Notes: generated by a model not told the origin, from the sequence alone. 64,000 bases of DNA from an uncultured Muribaculaceae bacterium (GCA_910578075.1 CAJTPK010000005.1:62001-126000), one strand, 5' to 3'. Positions 1 through 8,683 are shown, counted from the first letter of the stretch. Program-made: numbers and translations.

Positions 1-141
1 GACAAAATCAACGCCTACAACGACTTCACCCATCCTGACGACATCACACTCCGCCCCTTCACCAAAGGATGGAAGCAATCAGGAGGCAAACTCACAGTCA
101 CTCTCCCGGCGAAAAGCATCGTCACCCTATCCCTGAAATAA
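1..141 (+). CDS. GH51 alpha-L-arabinofuranosidase, C-terminal fragment (partial)
   Basis: Only the last 46 codons lie in the window, in frame 1, ending at TAA 139-141. The visible peptide runs VNAYN-like (DKINAYNDFTHPDD), then a G-G-K-L-x-V-x-L-P-x-K-S-(I/V)-V-x-L segment. This is the usual C-terminal beta-sandwich end of Bacteroidetes GH51 arabinofuranosidases, which remove terminal arabinofuranose from arabinans and arabinoxylans. The assignment is from pattern memory of that tail; the catalytic domain is outside the window. A strong terminator follows about 80 nt downstream. Other glycosidases share similar beta-sandwich tails, so the family is probable rather than certain. Confidence 0.6.
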   Translation, partial: DKINAYNDFTHPDDITLRPFTKGWKQSGGKLTVTLPAKSIVTLSLK

Positions 142-220
142 AATCATATTCCTCGCATGCCTTATGGAGGTATGCGCCAAGGAGCATCCTAAAGGAAGCT
201 TCAAGTTTATTGGAAACAAA

Positions 221-256
221 AAATACTGATTCATTACCTGAATCAGTATTTTTTGT
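221..256. terminator. Bidirectional intrinsic terminator
   Basis: A 13-bp perfect stem (221-233 pairs with 239-251, loop TTACC) has an A-rich run on its left and a T-rich run on its right. It can therefore stop the plus-strand GH51 transcript and the minus-strand sulfatase maturase transcript, whose stop codon lies immediately beside it at 260-262. Confidence 0.85.
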
Positions 257-259
257 TTG

Positions 260-1486
260 TCAGAACCGCATGCCGTTTACGTTGGCGGGTGGGCGCCCAG
301 CCTCAAGCTCCGCTTTCATGAAATCCATGTATGGAGCAACATGGCGGAAGAAACGCTTGTAGCCGGAGCAAAGGTAGTTGAGACCGGGTTCACCGTCAGC
401 TGTGAAAGCAAACCGGTTTTTCGGACATTCACCGTTGCAGGCGAAGAGGAATTCACACTCTTTGCACTGACGCGGAAGCTTGGCATACTTATCCTGTCCG
501 AACTGTTGCTGACGATCACTATACATCATCTCCACAAGCGTATGCGTGCGAATATTGCCGAGTTTATATTCCGGGAATACAAAGTGGTCGCAACTGTAGA
601 CATCTCCATTATATTCCATCACACCTGCATGTCCGCATGTCCGAGCCATTGAGCATACGCCTGGGGGTTGACCGACCCAATTGGCAAGTGTGGAATCAAA
701 CAGCTGTATGAAATACTTTCCTACATCCTCTTTAACCCATTCATCAAACAATGTCACCAGAAATTCGCCCCACTGTTCCGGAGAAACCGAAAAATCAGCC
801 AAAGGCACCTTACCCTGCTCCATCGGTGAAGCAAGATGACGACCATCCTTGTGTGGGAACAATCGCTCCACAATAGGTGTGAACTGGATATAATGGCATT
901 CTATCTCCTTAAAGAAATTATAGAATTCAAGAGGATAATCTGCATTATAATCATTCACAACGGCAAGAGCATTCCATTCCACTCCATGTTTTTTCAGGAG
1001 ATTTATCCCCTGCATAACTTTGCGGAACGACGGCTGCCCCATCTTGTTACGGCGATACTCGTCATGAAATTCCTGCGGGCCGTCGATAGATACGCCTACC
1101 AGCCACCCGTTTTCACGGAAAAACTCACACCATTCATCGGTAAGGAGGGTACCGTTAGTCTGGATGGAATTATCTATCTGCATCCCGCGCGCATACCTGC
1201 GCTGAAGCTCCATCACACGCTTATAGAATGAGAGAGGACGCATAAGCGCCTCCCCGCCATGCCAGGAAAACAGCACCTGCGGCATGGTCTGCGACTCTAT
1301 ATATTCCCTGATGAACCGCTCCAGCAGTTCATCGCTCATCGTGAACCGCGCTGCCTTATCCTCATTGCGATATATATTGGCCTTCTCAAGGTAATAGCAG
1401 TATTCGCAGTTCAGATTACACATCGAACTGACCGGCTTCGTCATCACATAAAGCGGACGGGCGAAGGGGAGTTGCATCTCACTCAT
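260..1486 (-). CDS. Anaerobic sulfatase-maturating enzyme (radical SAM/SPASM)
   Basis: Oxidises a Cys or Ser of sulfatases to the catalytic C-alpha-formylglycine in the cytoplasm. Residues 23-30 hold the radical-SAM motif CNLNCEYC (CxxxCxxC). The SWHGGEAL segment at about 74-81 and the C-terminal SPASM cysteines (CSMARTCGHAG, CDHFV, CKECEFLFACNGECPKN) for two auxiliary 4Fe-4S clusters are typical of anSME. At 408 residues it is of normal family length. It is second in an operon, overlapping the upstream 118-codon gene by 8 nt. No sulfatase gene is visible in the window, so its clients must be encoded elsewhere. A related peptide-modifying SPASM enzyme is the alternative, but the match to anSME is strong. 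Confidence 0.92.
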   Translation of the reverse strand: MSEMQLPFARPLYVMTKPVSSMCNLNCEYCYYLEKANIYRNEDKAARFTMSDELLERFIREYIESQTMPQVLFSWHGGEALMRPLSFYKRVMELQRRYARGMQIDNSIQTNGTLLTDEWCEFFRENGWLVGVSIDGPQEFHDEYRRNKMGQPSFRKVMQGINLLKKHGVEWNALAVVNDYNADYPLEFYNFFKEIECHYIQFTPIVERLFPHKDGRHLASPMEQGKVPLADFSVSPEQWGEFLVTLFDEWVKEDVGKYFIQLFDSTLANWVGQPPGVCSMARTCGHAGVMEYNGDVYSCDHFVFPEYKLGNIRTHTLVEMMYSDRQQQFGQDKYAKLPRQCKECEFLFACNGECPKNRFAFTADGEPGLNYLCSGYKRFFRHVAPYMDFMKAELEAGRPPANVNGMRF

Positions 1487-1835
1487 TTACGTCAGCGTAG
1501 GGAGCGTTGCTATCAAGCACCTTCTGTGATTCCATATTCTCGACACCCTTCTTGAGCACAGCCTCGATCTCCTTCACTGCCTTATCGTCAAGAACCGGAT
1601 ATGACTCATACTCCGCACGGTCATCCCAATTCACTTCCGTCACCTTGGGAGTCTCATAATATGCAAGCGGCTCGCCGGGGAAGAGTTTCCCGAGATATTC
1701 CTCGATCTCTGCCTCCACCTTACACAGCGGATTGGTGTGGTGGAACGGATCTACATTAGCCACATCCTCGAATTCAACACGATATTTGTTTGAATCACCG
1801 AAACTTACTATATACAATCTTTTCTTAGCTTCCAT
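1479..1835 (-). CDS. Small conserved-looking acidic protein, partner gene of the sulfatase maturase
   Basis: 118 residues, cytoplasmic by appearance (no signal peptide, no transmembrane segment). The N-terminus (KKRLYIVSFGDSNKYRVEF) looks like a beta-strand pair, and the C-terminal third is acidic and probably helical. It holds a single cysteine. Its 3' end overlaps the start of the maturase gene by 8 nt, which implies translational coupling and a related role. I do not recognise a family. A radical-SAM accessory or a regulator of the maturase are possible readings, but nothing in the sequence proves either. Confidence 0.7.
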   Translation of the reverse strand: MEAKKRLYIVSFGDSNKYRVEFEDVANVDPFHHTNPLCKVEAEIEEYLGKLFPGEPLAYYETPKVTEVNWDDRAEYESYPVLDDKAVKEIEAVLKKGVENMESQKVLDSNAPYADVNE

Positions 1836-1889
1836 AATTGATTTATATCTTCAAAATTTATTATTATTATTTCTAACTAACGCTTAAAG

Positions 1890-1897
1890 CAAAATTA
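1890..1897 (-). promoter_or_regulatory. Candidate -7 box (TAATTTTG on the minus strand)
   Basis: Matches the Bacteroidetes TAnnTTTG element 55 nt upstream of the 118-codon gene. It lies between two copies of the short sequence GCTTAAAGC (1882-1890 and 1919-1927). No clear -33 TTTG is seen at the expected distance. Apart from this element and the repeats, the 1836-2046 gap holds nothing recognisable. Confidence 0.4.
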
Positions 1898-2046
1898 ATA
1901 CTCAATTTCCAATTAATGCTTAAAGCACAGGAGAATGCCTTCACATTCCCCTGTATAGTTTCAACATATCGAATCAATATTTGTTTATGCCTGCAAGCTT
2001 CAGCTTGCAAAAGTGTCCATTCCCCGTGGCTTCAGCTTTCCGGGAA

Positions 2047-3429
2047 TCATTGGTCGCTATGCTTAGCATTCCAGACAAGCGCTGTCAGAATAACAGAAAG
2101 GAACGCGGATCCGATCCAGAACCAATTCACCATGGAGAAATCATACACCTCCACGCCGTTCACAATACTTTTGTTCCCTTCAATGAGGATACCGTTCATT
2201 ACATCCTGCAATCCGGCTCCAAGATAACTTGCAATTCCTACAACTCCCAATGCCGCGCCGGCTGCTGCTTTCGGAGCAATATCAACAGCCATCAGACCTC
2301 CGAGGAAACAGATCAGCACTCCTATGCCGAGACCGAAGAGCACCATCGCAGTGACATCAAGCCAGAAATGCTCACCGGGAACAAGCAGGAACAGACACAA
2401 TGCAACTGTATTCATCAATCCGCACACAAGAGCCGGGACATTTCGAGAGCCACGGAATAGCTTGTCAGATATGATACCTGATGCCACTGTACCAACTATT
2501 CCACACACAGAGCTGATCGAGATAATCAGAGACGCGTCGAGCGTAGAATACCCTTTCTGAGCCTCGAGATAAAATACACCCCATGAATTGACGGCATAAC
2601 GGCTTATATACATGAAAGCTGAACCCAACGCGAGAATCCATATAGCAGGATTCCTCAACACAGCCTTCTGCGCCTTGTTGAAATCTTCCGTCTCAACTTT
2701 CTTTGAGGGTTGGGATGTTGCTGTGTCCTGATTCAGGAGGAATCCCATGCTCTGCGGAGTGTCGCGCATGAAGATGAGAAGCATACCGAATCCGACAAGA
2801 CCGATGATACCGGCTCCTATCATTCCGGAACGCCAGCCTGCCCAACCGACAAGCGCCGCCACTGTGATGAATGTTATCGCCTCTCCGATATTATGGCTCG
2901 CACTCCAGAATCCGTAGTAGGTTCCTCGGTCTTTGTTGTCATACCAGCGGTTTAGCGACACCACACCAGCAGGCGCTCCCATCGACTGGAACCACCCGTT
3001 GAGCCCCCACAGCACGGCAAAGACAATGAACATCGATGACATGCCCAAAACAAGATTGACTATCGCGGTAAGCAACAGACCAGTCGCCATAAATCGCCTG
3101 GCATTGCATCGGTCGGCAAGGAAGCCATTAGCCATCTTTCCAACTGCATATACGAAAAACAGACACGAACCGATGATACCTAACTCTGTCTCGGTGAATA
3201 TTCCGGCATCGACTATCGGCTTGCGCACGATATTCATGCTCAGACGACACACATAATACAGCGCGTAGCCACATGTGGCGGAGATGAATGTGGCGAGACG
3301 TATGCGGTTGAATCTATCCTTTGGTGTGGTGGAATCATAATTCGGCGCAGAGATTCTGTAGAAATTGATCATTCTCTCCCAAAGGCTCTGCTTCTGCTTT
3401 CTTGGCTCAATCGTTTCTATAATTTCCAT
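2047..3429 (-). CDS. glpT: Glycerol-3-phosphate / organophosphate:phosphate antiporter, GlpT-type MFS
   Basis: 460 residues with about 12 hydrophobic segments. The N-terminus is typical of the organophosphate antiporter family: a cytoplasmic lead, then YALYYVCRLSMNIVRKP and the LGIIGS region. The GlpT-like segment WGLNGWFQSMGAPAGV is followed by RWYDNKDRGTYYGFWSASHN. Family members exchange external sn-glycerol-3-phosphate for cytosolic phosphate across the inner membrane. The gene follows the glycerophosphodiesterase after 11 nt, so the pair makes a coherent route: periplasmic phosphodiester cleavage, then import of glycerol-3-phosphate. A hexose-phosphate antiporter is the main alternative; the neighbour argues for GlpT. 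Confidence 0.85.
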   Translation of the reverse strand: MEIIETIEPRKQKQSLWERMINFYRISAPNYDSTTPKDRFNRIRLATFISATCGYALYYVCRLSMNIVRKPIVDAGIFTETELGIIGSCLFFVYAVGKMANGFLADRCNARRFMATGLLLTAIVNLVLGMSSMFIVFAVLWGLNGWFQSMGAPAGVVSLNRWYDNKDRGTYYGFWSASHNIGEAITFITVAALVGWAGWRSGMIGAGIIGLVGFGMLLIFMRDTPQSMGFLLNQDTATSQPSKKVETEDFNKAQKAVLRNPAIWILALGSAFMYISRYAVNSWGVFYLEAQKGYSTLDASLIISISSVCGIVGTVASGIISDKLFRGSRNVPALVCGLMNTVALCLFLLVPGEHFWLDVTAMVLFGLGIGVLICFLGGLMAVDIAPKAAAGAALGVVGIASYLGAGLQDVMNGILIEGNKSIVNGVEVYDFSMVNWFWIGSAFLSVILTALVWNAKHSDQ

Positions 3430-3440
3430 GTGTGTGTTCT

Positions 3441-4418
3441 TTAGTCGTGAAGATTGCGTTTACGAAGATAATCAATTACCATTGCCGGGCGGTCGGTCTG
3501 AATTATCCCGACACCAAGTTTGTCAACTAAAAATCCGTATCCGTCATTGATATCATGCATTGCCGCATCATCGTCATGTCCTCCTGCCATTGTGTCCCAC
3601 AGGCAATTGTACCATATCAGAGATTTACCTTTCATTGTTTTCTTCAGTTTGAAGGGAAGGGGATTTTCATCCGTAGCATAAAGGAGCTCGAATGCGCAGG
3701 GATTCAAGACCTTCATGTGATCCGCGATCTCCTTCTCTGCAGCCTCACGGTCTGCACGCGATTTTTCTGCAGTAACTGTTTTTTTCGGATGATCCTTGCC
3801 ATCAAACACCTGTCTGTAATCTTTCTGGTCATCAAGATGCACTATAGGCATATAAAGAATCTCATCGAGATAATCTCCATAAAGTTCCTTCACCTCCTTG
3901 GCTGGTTTGCGTCCTTTCATTATCAACTGGCGTTCGGTGCCTGTTTTCTTGGCCATGGCATGAACAAGATCGAAATAGCGGTCTGCCTTGTCAAGATTAA
4001 GCATCACCCTGCCTTTGGCGAGATTAAGCACTTCCTCAAGTGTCGGCACCTTGTGACGGGTGTATATACCTACACCGTTCTTAAGGCGCATTTTCTGTAT
4101 ATCTGCAAAATTTGTTTCTGAGATCTTTCCCTTTCCGGTAGTGGTGCGGTCAAGTTTTGCGTCATGCATTATTATCAACACGCTATCTTTTGTAAGCTGG
4201 AGATCGACTTCCACGATATCAACTCCCATTTCAATCGCACTGTTGATAGCCTCAAGAGAATTCTCAGGCCAGTTGCGCCAATCGGCACGGTGTGATGCAA
4301 CAAACACTTTCGACGGATCCCGTTTCAACAATCCCTCTCTGATTTCCTCCGCACGTGTGCGCGAGAACATCGGCACACAACATAATAGCAACAGGCCGAT
4401 TGACAAAATCTTTTTCAT
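3441..4418 (-). CDS. Secreted glycerophosphodiester phosphodiesterase (GDPD family)
   Basis: 325 residues with an N-terminal signal peptide (about 1-20, ending SRTRA), so it acts in the periplasm or is exported. The GDPD core is clear: VASHRADWRNWPENSLEA (catalytic His and the Glu of the NPENS-type metal site), VEVDLQLTKDS and MHDAKLDRTT with the second catalytic His. The enzyme hydrolyses glycerophosphodiesters to glycerol-3-phosphate and an alcohol, and the product suits the GlpT-type carrier encoded 11 nt downstream. Glycerophosphoinositol is one possible substrate; the sequence does not settle which head group is preferred. Confidence 0.88.
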   Translation of the reverse strand: MKKILSIGLLLLCCVPMFSRTRAEEIREGLLKRDPSKVFVASHRADWRNWPENSLEAINSAIEMGVDIVEVDLQLTKDSVLIIMHDAKLDRTTTGKGKISETNFADIQKMRLKNGVGIYTRHKVPTLEEVLNLAKGRVMLNLDKADRYFDLVHAMAKKTGTERQLIMKGRKPAKEVKELYGDYLDEILYMPIVHLDDQKDYRQVFDGKDHPKKTVTAEKSRADREAAEKEIADHMKVLNPCAFELLYATDENPLPFKLKKTMKGKSLIWYNCLWDTMAGGHDDDAAMHDINDGYGFLVDKLGVGIIQTDRPAMVIDYLRKRNLHD

Positions 4419-4468
4419 GATGTCAGGTTAGTTTTGATATAATTATCAAGTGATTTCGTTTTGTGTCG

Positions 4469-4484
4469 CAAATATACAAATTTA
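4469..4484 (-). promoter_or_regulatory. Two overlapping candidate -7 boxes for the GDPD-glpT operon
   Basis: On the minus strand TAAATTTG (4477-4484) and TATATTTG (4469-4476) lie back to back, 51-66 nt upstream of the phosphodiesterase start. Both match TAnnTTTG exactly. They share a divergent intergenic region with the queG promoter. Confidence 0.6.
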
Positions 4485-4492
4485 CTTTCGTT

Positions 4493-4523
4493 TTTGAAAA
4501 TAGAAAGAGAATTATTAACTTTA
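4493..4523 (+). promoter_or_regulatory. Candidate promoter for queG
   Basis: TTTG at 4493-4496 and TAACTTTA at 4516-4523 (seven of the eight TAnnTTTG positions) are 19 nt apart. The -7 box ends 5 nt before the preferred ATG at 4529, so the mRNA would be almost leaderless. This placement argues against translation from the upstream ATG at 4463. Confidence 0.5.
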
Positions 4524-4528
4524 CAACA

Positions 4529-5494
4529 ATGAATAATAGGGCATCCTGTATATCCGTCAGCCAGAAAGAGTCGATTCGTGGACAACTGCTTGCCACAGGT
4601 GCCTGCGCGGTAGGCTTCGCGCCTGCGGAACAGGTACCTCCCCATGAATGGAATCTTTTTGAGGACTGGCTTGATCGAGGAGATAACGCCGGCATGGCAT
4701 ACATGCACAATTATCCGGAAATAAGACGAGATCCAAGGTTGCTCCTTGACAACGCAAAAACCGTGATTTCGCTTGCGTTCCCTTTCAAGCCGGAGAAATG
4801 GCGCGATGGCACAAACGGCATAATCGCATGCTACGCATACGGGCGGGACTATCACAAGGAGTTACGTAAGTTATTAAAACCGGAATTAAAAAAGATATCC
4901 GAAGAAACAGGTGGCGCCAAGTTCCGGATATGTATCGATTCGGCTCCGGTTTTGGAAAGATATTGGGGAGAAAAGACTGGGATAGGATTCCGTGGCGACA
5001 ACGGATGTCTTATAATCCCAGGATACGGAAGCATGGTGTTTCTCACGGAAATAATCACCGATCTTAAAATTCCTGAAGACTCTCCTCTTCGCTCGGATTG
5101 CGGTCATTGCGGAGCCTGTGTAAAGGCTTGTCCCGGAAATGCGATTGGCGATGGCGGAACTATCGATTGCCGGAAATGTATATCTTACCTGTCCATAGAA
5201 CATCGTGGAGAATGGGACACACCTGAATCATTACAGACAATGAATACGCCCCAAGGCAGGAACACCATATTCGGATGTGACATATGCCTGCGGGTATGTC
5301 CGCATAACCGGAATGTGCCATCCACAACAATCACCGCATTCCAACCTTCAGACACCATACTCAATATTAAAGTGGACGATCTCAGAGAGGTAACAAGCGA
5401 TGAGGAATTGAACTCATTGATCCCGTCATCCCCTATATCAAGAGCCGGAATAGCCGGAATCTATAGAAATATAAATTATAAACTAAACAATTAA
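4529..5494 (+). CDS. queG: Epoxyqueuosine reductase
   Basis: 321 residues from the preferred start. It reduces epoxyqueuosine to queuosine in tRNA, in a cobalamin-dependent reaction in the cytoplasm. QueG features in order: N-terminal QLLATGACAVGFAPAE; DRGDNAGMAYM; the active-site region DSAPVLERYWGEKTGIGFRG; and two 4Fe-4S clusters formed by CGHCGACVKACP and CDICLRVCPHN with a CRKC between them. An in-frame ATG at 4463 would add 22 residues, but it lies upstream of the -7 box, so 4529 is chosen. The 3' end is 19 nt from the next gene, which may be co-transcribed. Confidence 0.93.
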   Translation: MNNRASCISVSQKESIRGQLLATGACAVGFAPAEQVPPHEWNLFEDWLDRGDNAGMAYMHNYPEIRRDPRLLLDNAKTVISLAFPFKPEKWRDGTNGIIACYAYGRDYHKELRKLLKPELKKISEETGGAKFRICIDSAPVLERYWGEKTGIGFRGDNGCLIIPGYGSMVFLTEIITDLKIPEDSPLRSDCGHCGACVKACPGNAIGDGGTIDCRKCISYLSIEHRGEWDTPESLQTMNTPQGRNTIFGCDICLRVCPHNRNVPSTTITAFQPSDTILNIKVDDLREVTSDEELNSLIPSSPISRAGIAGIYRNINYKLNN

Positions 5495-5513
5495 ATATAA
5501 ACTAAACAAGACA

Positions 5514-6377
5514 ATGAAACGCATCTTATCAATTGTATTGACAACCCTGCTTCTATCGGCAGTGACAATCGCGGCTGCAAAGCCGGTGAAAATTGCTCTA
5601 TGGCCTGACGGGGCACCTCATAAAAACGGACATGAGGGCACTGAAGAGAAGTGGAACGGACCTAAGGTTTCGGAAGTTTCCGTGCCGGAGCTATGGATTT
5701 ATCCAGCAAAGAATCCCAACGGACAGGCAGTGGTAGCCGCACCGGGAGGTGGATATAAGTATCTCTCCACCGACAACGAAGGCACAATGTTTGTAGACTG
5801 GATGAATGCCCAGGGAATCACATTCGCAATCCTCAAATATCGTGTGCCGAACGGGCATTGTGAAGTTCCTCTTGAGGATGGCCAGCGAGCCATGCAGATA
5901 ATGCGTGAAAAGGCTTCTGAATTCGGCTATAACCCTGATGAGATCGGCATAATGGGTTCTTCCGCCGGCGGTCATTTCGCTGCGACTCTCGCAACAATGT
6001 ATGGCAAACCTGAATATCGCCCTGATTTCGAGATTCTCCTCTATCCTGTGATCTCCATGACAGATATCACCCACGCAGGATCCCGCAAATTCCTCCTTGG
6101 AGAGAATCCGTCTAAAGAGAATATTGAGAAATATAGCCTTGAGAACCGTGTTACGCCTCAGACACCTCCGGCTTTCATTATCCTCGCGACAGACGACAAA
6201 ACCGTTGATCCACTCAATTCCCTTTATTATGTGGAGGCACTGCAGAAAAATAAAGTGCCTTATTCACTCCACATCTACCCTACCGGCGGCCATGGTTTCG
6301 GATTCCGCGACACTTATAAATATAAACCGCAATGGAGCGGAGAGCTCGAACGCTGGCTCCGCTCCATCAAAAAATGA
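5514..6377 (+). CDS. Secreted alpha/beta-hydrolase, acetyl-xylan-esterase-like
   Basis: 287 residues with a signal peptide (1-22). The fold is alpha/beta hydrolase: oxyanion region AAPGGGYKYLS (about 75-85), nucleophile elbow MGSSAGG with Ser150, an Asp at 227/228 in ATDDKTVDP, and catalytic His260 in GGHGFGF. Bacteroidetes relatives are annotated as carbohydrate esterases or acetyl esterases that remove acetyl groups from xylan or pectin. The neighbouring plant-glycan hydrolases (GH51 tail, GH53) support such a role. The substrate is not shown by the sequence, and a peptidase or lipase-like activity cannot be excluded. Confidence 0.8.
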   Translation: MKRILSIVLTTLLLSAVTIAAAKPVKIALWPDGAPHKNGHEGTEEKWNGPKVSEVSVPELWIYPAKNPNGQAVVAAPGGGYKYLSTDNEGTMFVDWMNAQGITFAILKYRVPNGHCEVPLEDGQRAMQIMREKASEFGYNPDEIGIMGSSAGGHFAATLATMYGKPEYRPDFEILLYPVISMTDITHAGSRKFLLGENPSKENIEKYSLENRVTPQTPPAFIILATDDKTVDPLNSLYYVEALQKNKVPYSLHIYPTGGHGFGFRDTYKYKPQWSGELERWLRSIKK

Positions 6378-6386
6378 TTTCTTATA

Positions 6387-6403
6387 AGCTGTGTTGAACA
6401 GCT
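6387..6403. terminator. Weak hairpin between convergent genes
   Basis: AGCTGT-GTTGA-ACAGCT makes a 6-bp stem in the 28-nt gap between the esterase and the GH53 gene. There is no proper T run, so a terminator role is only a suggestion. Confidence 0.3.
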
Positions 6404-6405
6404 GT

Positions 6406-7431
6406 CTATTTACCTGATGCCTCTTTGAAGGCATCCATGATTACAGTCGGCATACCGTGGGAGAAGGCTCCGAGACGGTATGCCGCTTCTGCATCTATCT
6501 CGGGTGCCCAGTAGAACACACCTGTGCATGCCCCGTCGGTAAGCTCTTTTGCCGCTTTGATCAAGGCTGCTATAAACTGTCGTCCCGGTTCAGGATTACG
6601 CGCATCCACACCTGTCTCCACAATCATGACATCAGTTCCATATTTCTTTTTAAGATGACGGATGTTGGCTATTGAATCCACAAGAGTCATGATCTCGCTT
6701 TCCTCATGTCCACCCTCCATCGCCCAGTAGGGATATACACTCATACCTATCACATCCCATTCAACTCCGTTGGCTTTCAGGGAATCAAATACTGTATCAT
6801 AAAGCTTCTGATCAAAACCATTGTCAAGATGTATGATCACCTGCGCTTCGGGATACACCTCACGCACTGCCTTGACCCCTGCTTTTGTGAGTGAGGCATA
6901 TTGCTCGGGATTCTCCTCAAATTTACCCATCGGCCACAGGAAGCCATGGGTGGTTTCATTTCCCACTTGCACCCACTTCACGTCAATACCATTATCTTTA
7001 AGCAATTTCAAGGTTGCACGGGTATGATCCGCAAGAGCTTTTTCAGTCTGCTCAAGATTCATGCCAAGCCATGCTTTGGGAGGGTTTTGCTTCCCGGGAT
7101 CCGCCCACCAGTCGGAATAGTGGAAATCCACCATCACGGGCATTCCGAGGGTCTGGGAGCGCTTCGCCATCTTCAATACATCCTCCGGTGAAGAGAATCC
7201 ATCCTTAGGATCAACCCAGACCCGCAATCGGGTGGCATTCATACCGTAATCTTTCATAAGCTGAGTGGTCTCGACCCGCACGCTGTCACGGTTCATGGTG
7301 AAATGACCGCGAGCCTCGTCAGCTGTCGTTCCGGAGATATCTCCTCCAAGCCAAAATGTTTTGTTATTATCAGATGCTACTGCTGTCAGCGCAAATGCAG
7401 CCATCGCAACACCGGTTAGAAAATTTCTCAT
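6406..7431 (-). CDS. GH53 endo-beta-1,4-galactanase (arabinogalactan type I)
   Basis: 341 residues with a signal peptide (about 1-19). The GH53 signatures are all present: FWLGGDIS at the start of the barrel, RLRVWVDP, VDFHYSDWWADPGKQ, acid/base Glu159 in QVGNETTHG, and nucleophile Glu272 in MIVETGVDA. The family cleaves beta-1,4-galactan side chains of pectin. Length and motif order are normal and the protein has no extra modules. It points toward the gap gene's terminator at its 5' side and converges with the esterase. There is no lipobox, so it is periplasmic or exported rather than a clear surface lipoprotein. Confidence 0.92.
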   Translation of the reverse strand: MRNFLTGVAMAAFALTAVASDNNKTFWLGGDISGTTADEARGHFTMNRDSVRVETTQLMKDYGMNATRLRVWVDPKDGFSSPEDVLKMAKRSQTLGMPVMVDFHYSDWWADPGKQNPPKAWLGMNLEQTEKALADHTRATLKLLKDNGIDVKWVQVGNETTHGFLWPMGKFEENPEQYASLTKAGVKAVREVYPEAQVIIHLDNGFDQKLYDTVFDSLKANGVEWDVIGMSVYPYWAMEGGHEESEIMTLVDSIANIRHLKKKYGTDVMIVETGVDARNPEPGRQFIAALIKAAKELTDGACTGVFYWAPEIDAEAAYRLGAFSHGMPTVIMDAFKEASGK

Positions 7432-7456
7432 GGTCTATATATATTCATAAAAAATG

Positions 7457-7493
7457 AAAAAAGCAGGGACGGAACAAAGGCTCCGTCCCTGCT
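7457..7493 (-). terminator. Intrinsic terminator of the gap gene
   Basis: A 12-bp stem, AGCAGGGACGGA (7462-7473) with its complement at 7482-7493, is followed on the minus strand by a T-rich run. It ends the gap transcript 50 nt past its stop codon, upstream of GH53. Confidence 0.85.
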
Positions 7494-7543
7494 GTTATTT
7501 TTCGGTTCGCGGTGAAAACCACCGTTTACCTTGGCTTCGTTTA

Positions 7544-8551
7544 TTAGCCGTTAACCTTCTTCATGTGAGCGATGAGGTCGAGAACTTTGTTTGAGTAACC
7601 GATCTCATTGTCATACCAAGAGATTACTTTCACGAAGTTGTCGGTCAAGTAAACACCGGCGTTAGCATCGAAGATTGAAGTGAGGGGGCAGCCGAGGAAG
7701 TCAGAGCTTACAACAGCATCCTCAGTGTAACCGAGAACACCCTTGAGTTCGCCTTCAGCAGCCTCTTTCATTGCAGCGCAGATAGCCTCTTTAGTAGCGG
7801 GCTTCTCGAGGTTAACTGTAAGGTCAACTACAGAAACATCAAGAGTGGGGACACGCATTGAGATACCTGTGAGCTTGCCGTTGAGCTCGGGGATAACTTT
7901 ACCTACAGCCTTAGCAGCACCAGTTGAAGAGGGGATGATGTTGCCGGAAGCGGCACGACCACCACGCCAGTCTTTCATTGAAGGACCGTCAACAGTCTTC
8001 TGAGTAGCTGTTGTAGAGTGAACAGTTGTCATAAGACCCTCTTTGATACCGAATTTCTCGTGGAGAACTTTGGCGATAGGTGCGAGACAGTTTGTGGTGC
8101 AAGATGCGTTTGAAACGAATTTCTGACCAGCGTATGTGTTCTCGTTAACACCTACAACGAACATAGGAGTGGCGTCTTTTGAAGGTGCGGACATAACTAC
8201 GTATTTTGCACCAGCCTCGATGTGTGCCTGAGCTTTCTCCTCTGTGAGGAAAAGACCTGTTGACTCAACAACATACTCAGCGTCAACACCGCCCCAGTTG
8301 ATCTCTTTCGGGTCGCGGCATGCAGTTACGCGGATCTCCTTGCCGTTTACGATGAGAAGGCTCTTCTCGAGATCGTAATCTACAGTGCCGTCGAAACGAC
8401 CGTGCATTGTGTCATACTTCAACATGTATGCCATGTAATCTACAGGAAGAAGGTCGTTGATTGCAACTACCTCGATGTCTTCTCTCTTGGTGGAAGCACG
8501 GAAAACGAAACGTCCGATACGGCCAAAGCCGTTGATACCAATCTTTGTCAT
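7544..8551 (-). CDS. gap: Glyceraldehyde-3-phosphate dehydrogenase, type I
   Basis: 335 residues; the glycolytic oxidation and phosphorylation of glyceraldehyde-3-phosphate in the cytoplasm. The Rossmann motif INGFGRIGR is at 5-13, Asp33 after the second strand points to NAD+ rather than NADP+, and the catalytic Cys151 sits in SNASCTTNCLAP. The C-terminal SWYDNEIGYSNKV is canonical. Codon choice is visibly narrower than in the neighbours (repeated gag, aac, gtt), as expected for a highly expressed gene. It has a leader of about 125 nt with a palindrome, and its own terminator, so it is monocistronic. Confidence 0.97.
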   Translation of the reverse strand: MTKIGINGFGRIGRFVFRASTKREDIEVVAINDLLPVDYMAYMLKYDTMHGRFDGTVDYDLEKSLLIVNGKEIRVTACRDPKEINWGGVDAEYVVESTGLFLTEEKAQAHIEAGAKYVVMSAPSKDATPMFVVGVNENTYAGQKFVSNASCTTNCLAPIAKVLHEKFGIKEGLMTTVHSTTATQKTVDGPSMKDWRGGRAASGNIIPSSTGAAKAVGKVIPELNGKLTGISMRVPTLDVSVVDLTVNLEKPATKEAICAAMKEAAEGELKGVLGYTEDAVVSSDFLGCPLTSIFDANAGVYLTDNFVKVISWYDNEIGYSNKVLDLIAHMKKVNG

Positions 8552-8649
8552 TTTAATATTTGTTTATTTTGGGTAAATTTATTTGGGTTTTATTTTTATT
8601 CTCTAATTTTAAATATTTTTCCACAATTTATTTAAAACTGCCTTAATCA

Positions 8650-8663
8650 GTGTCAATTGACAC
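8650..8663. promoter_or_regulatory. 14-bp perfect palindrome in the gap leader
   Basis: GTGTCAATTGACAC is a perfect inverted repeat 99 nt before the gap ATG and about 20 nt downstream of the predicted -7 box. Its size and symmetry suit a homodimeric repressor, for instance a CRP/FNR-like or GntR-like protein. The regulator is not identifiable from the window. Confidence 0.5.
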
Positions 8664-8683
8664 CCTTTTGAATTTTTATGTTG

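Noticed and set aside
4463..4528. Longer start for queG
   Set aside because: The added residues are upstream of the -7 box and unlike QueG N-termini.
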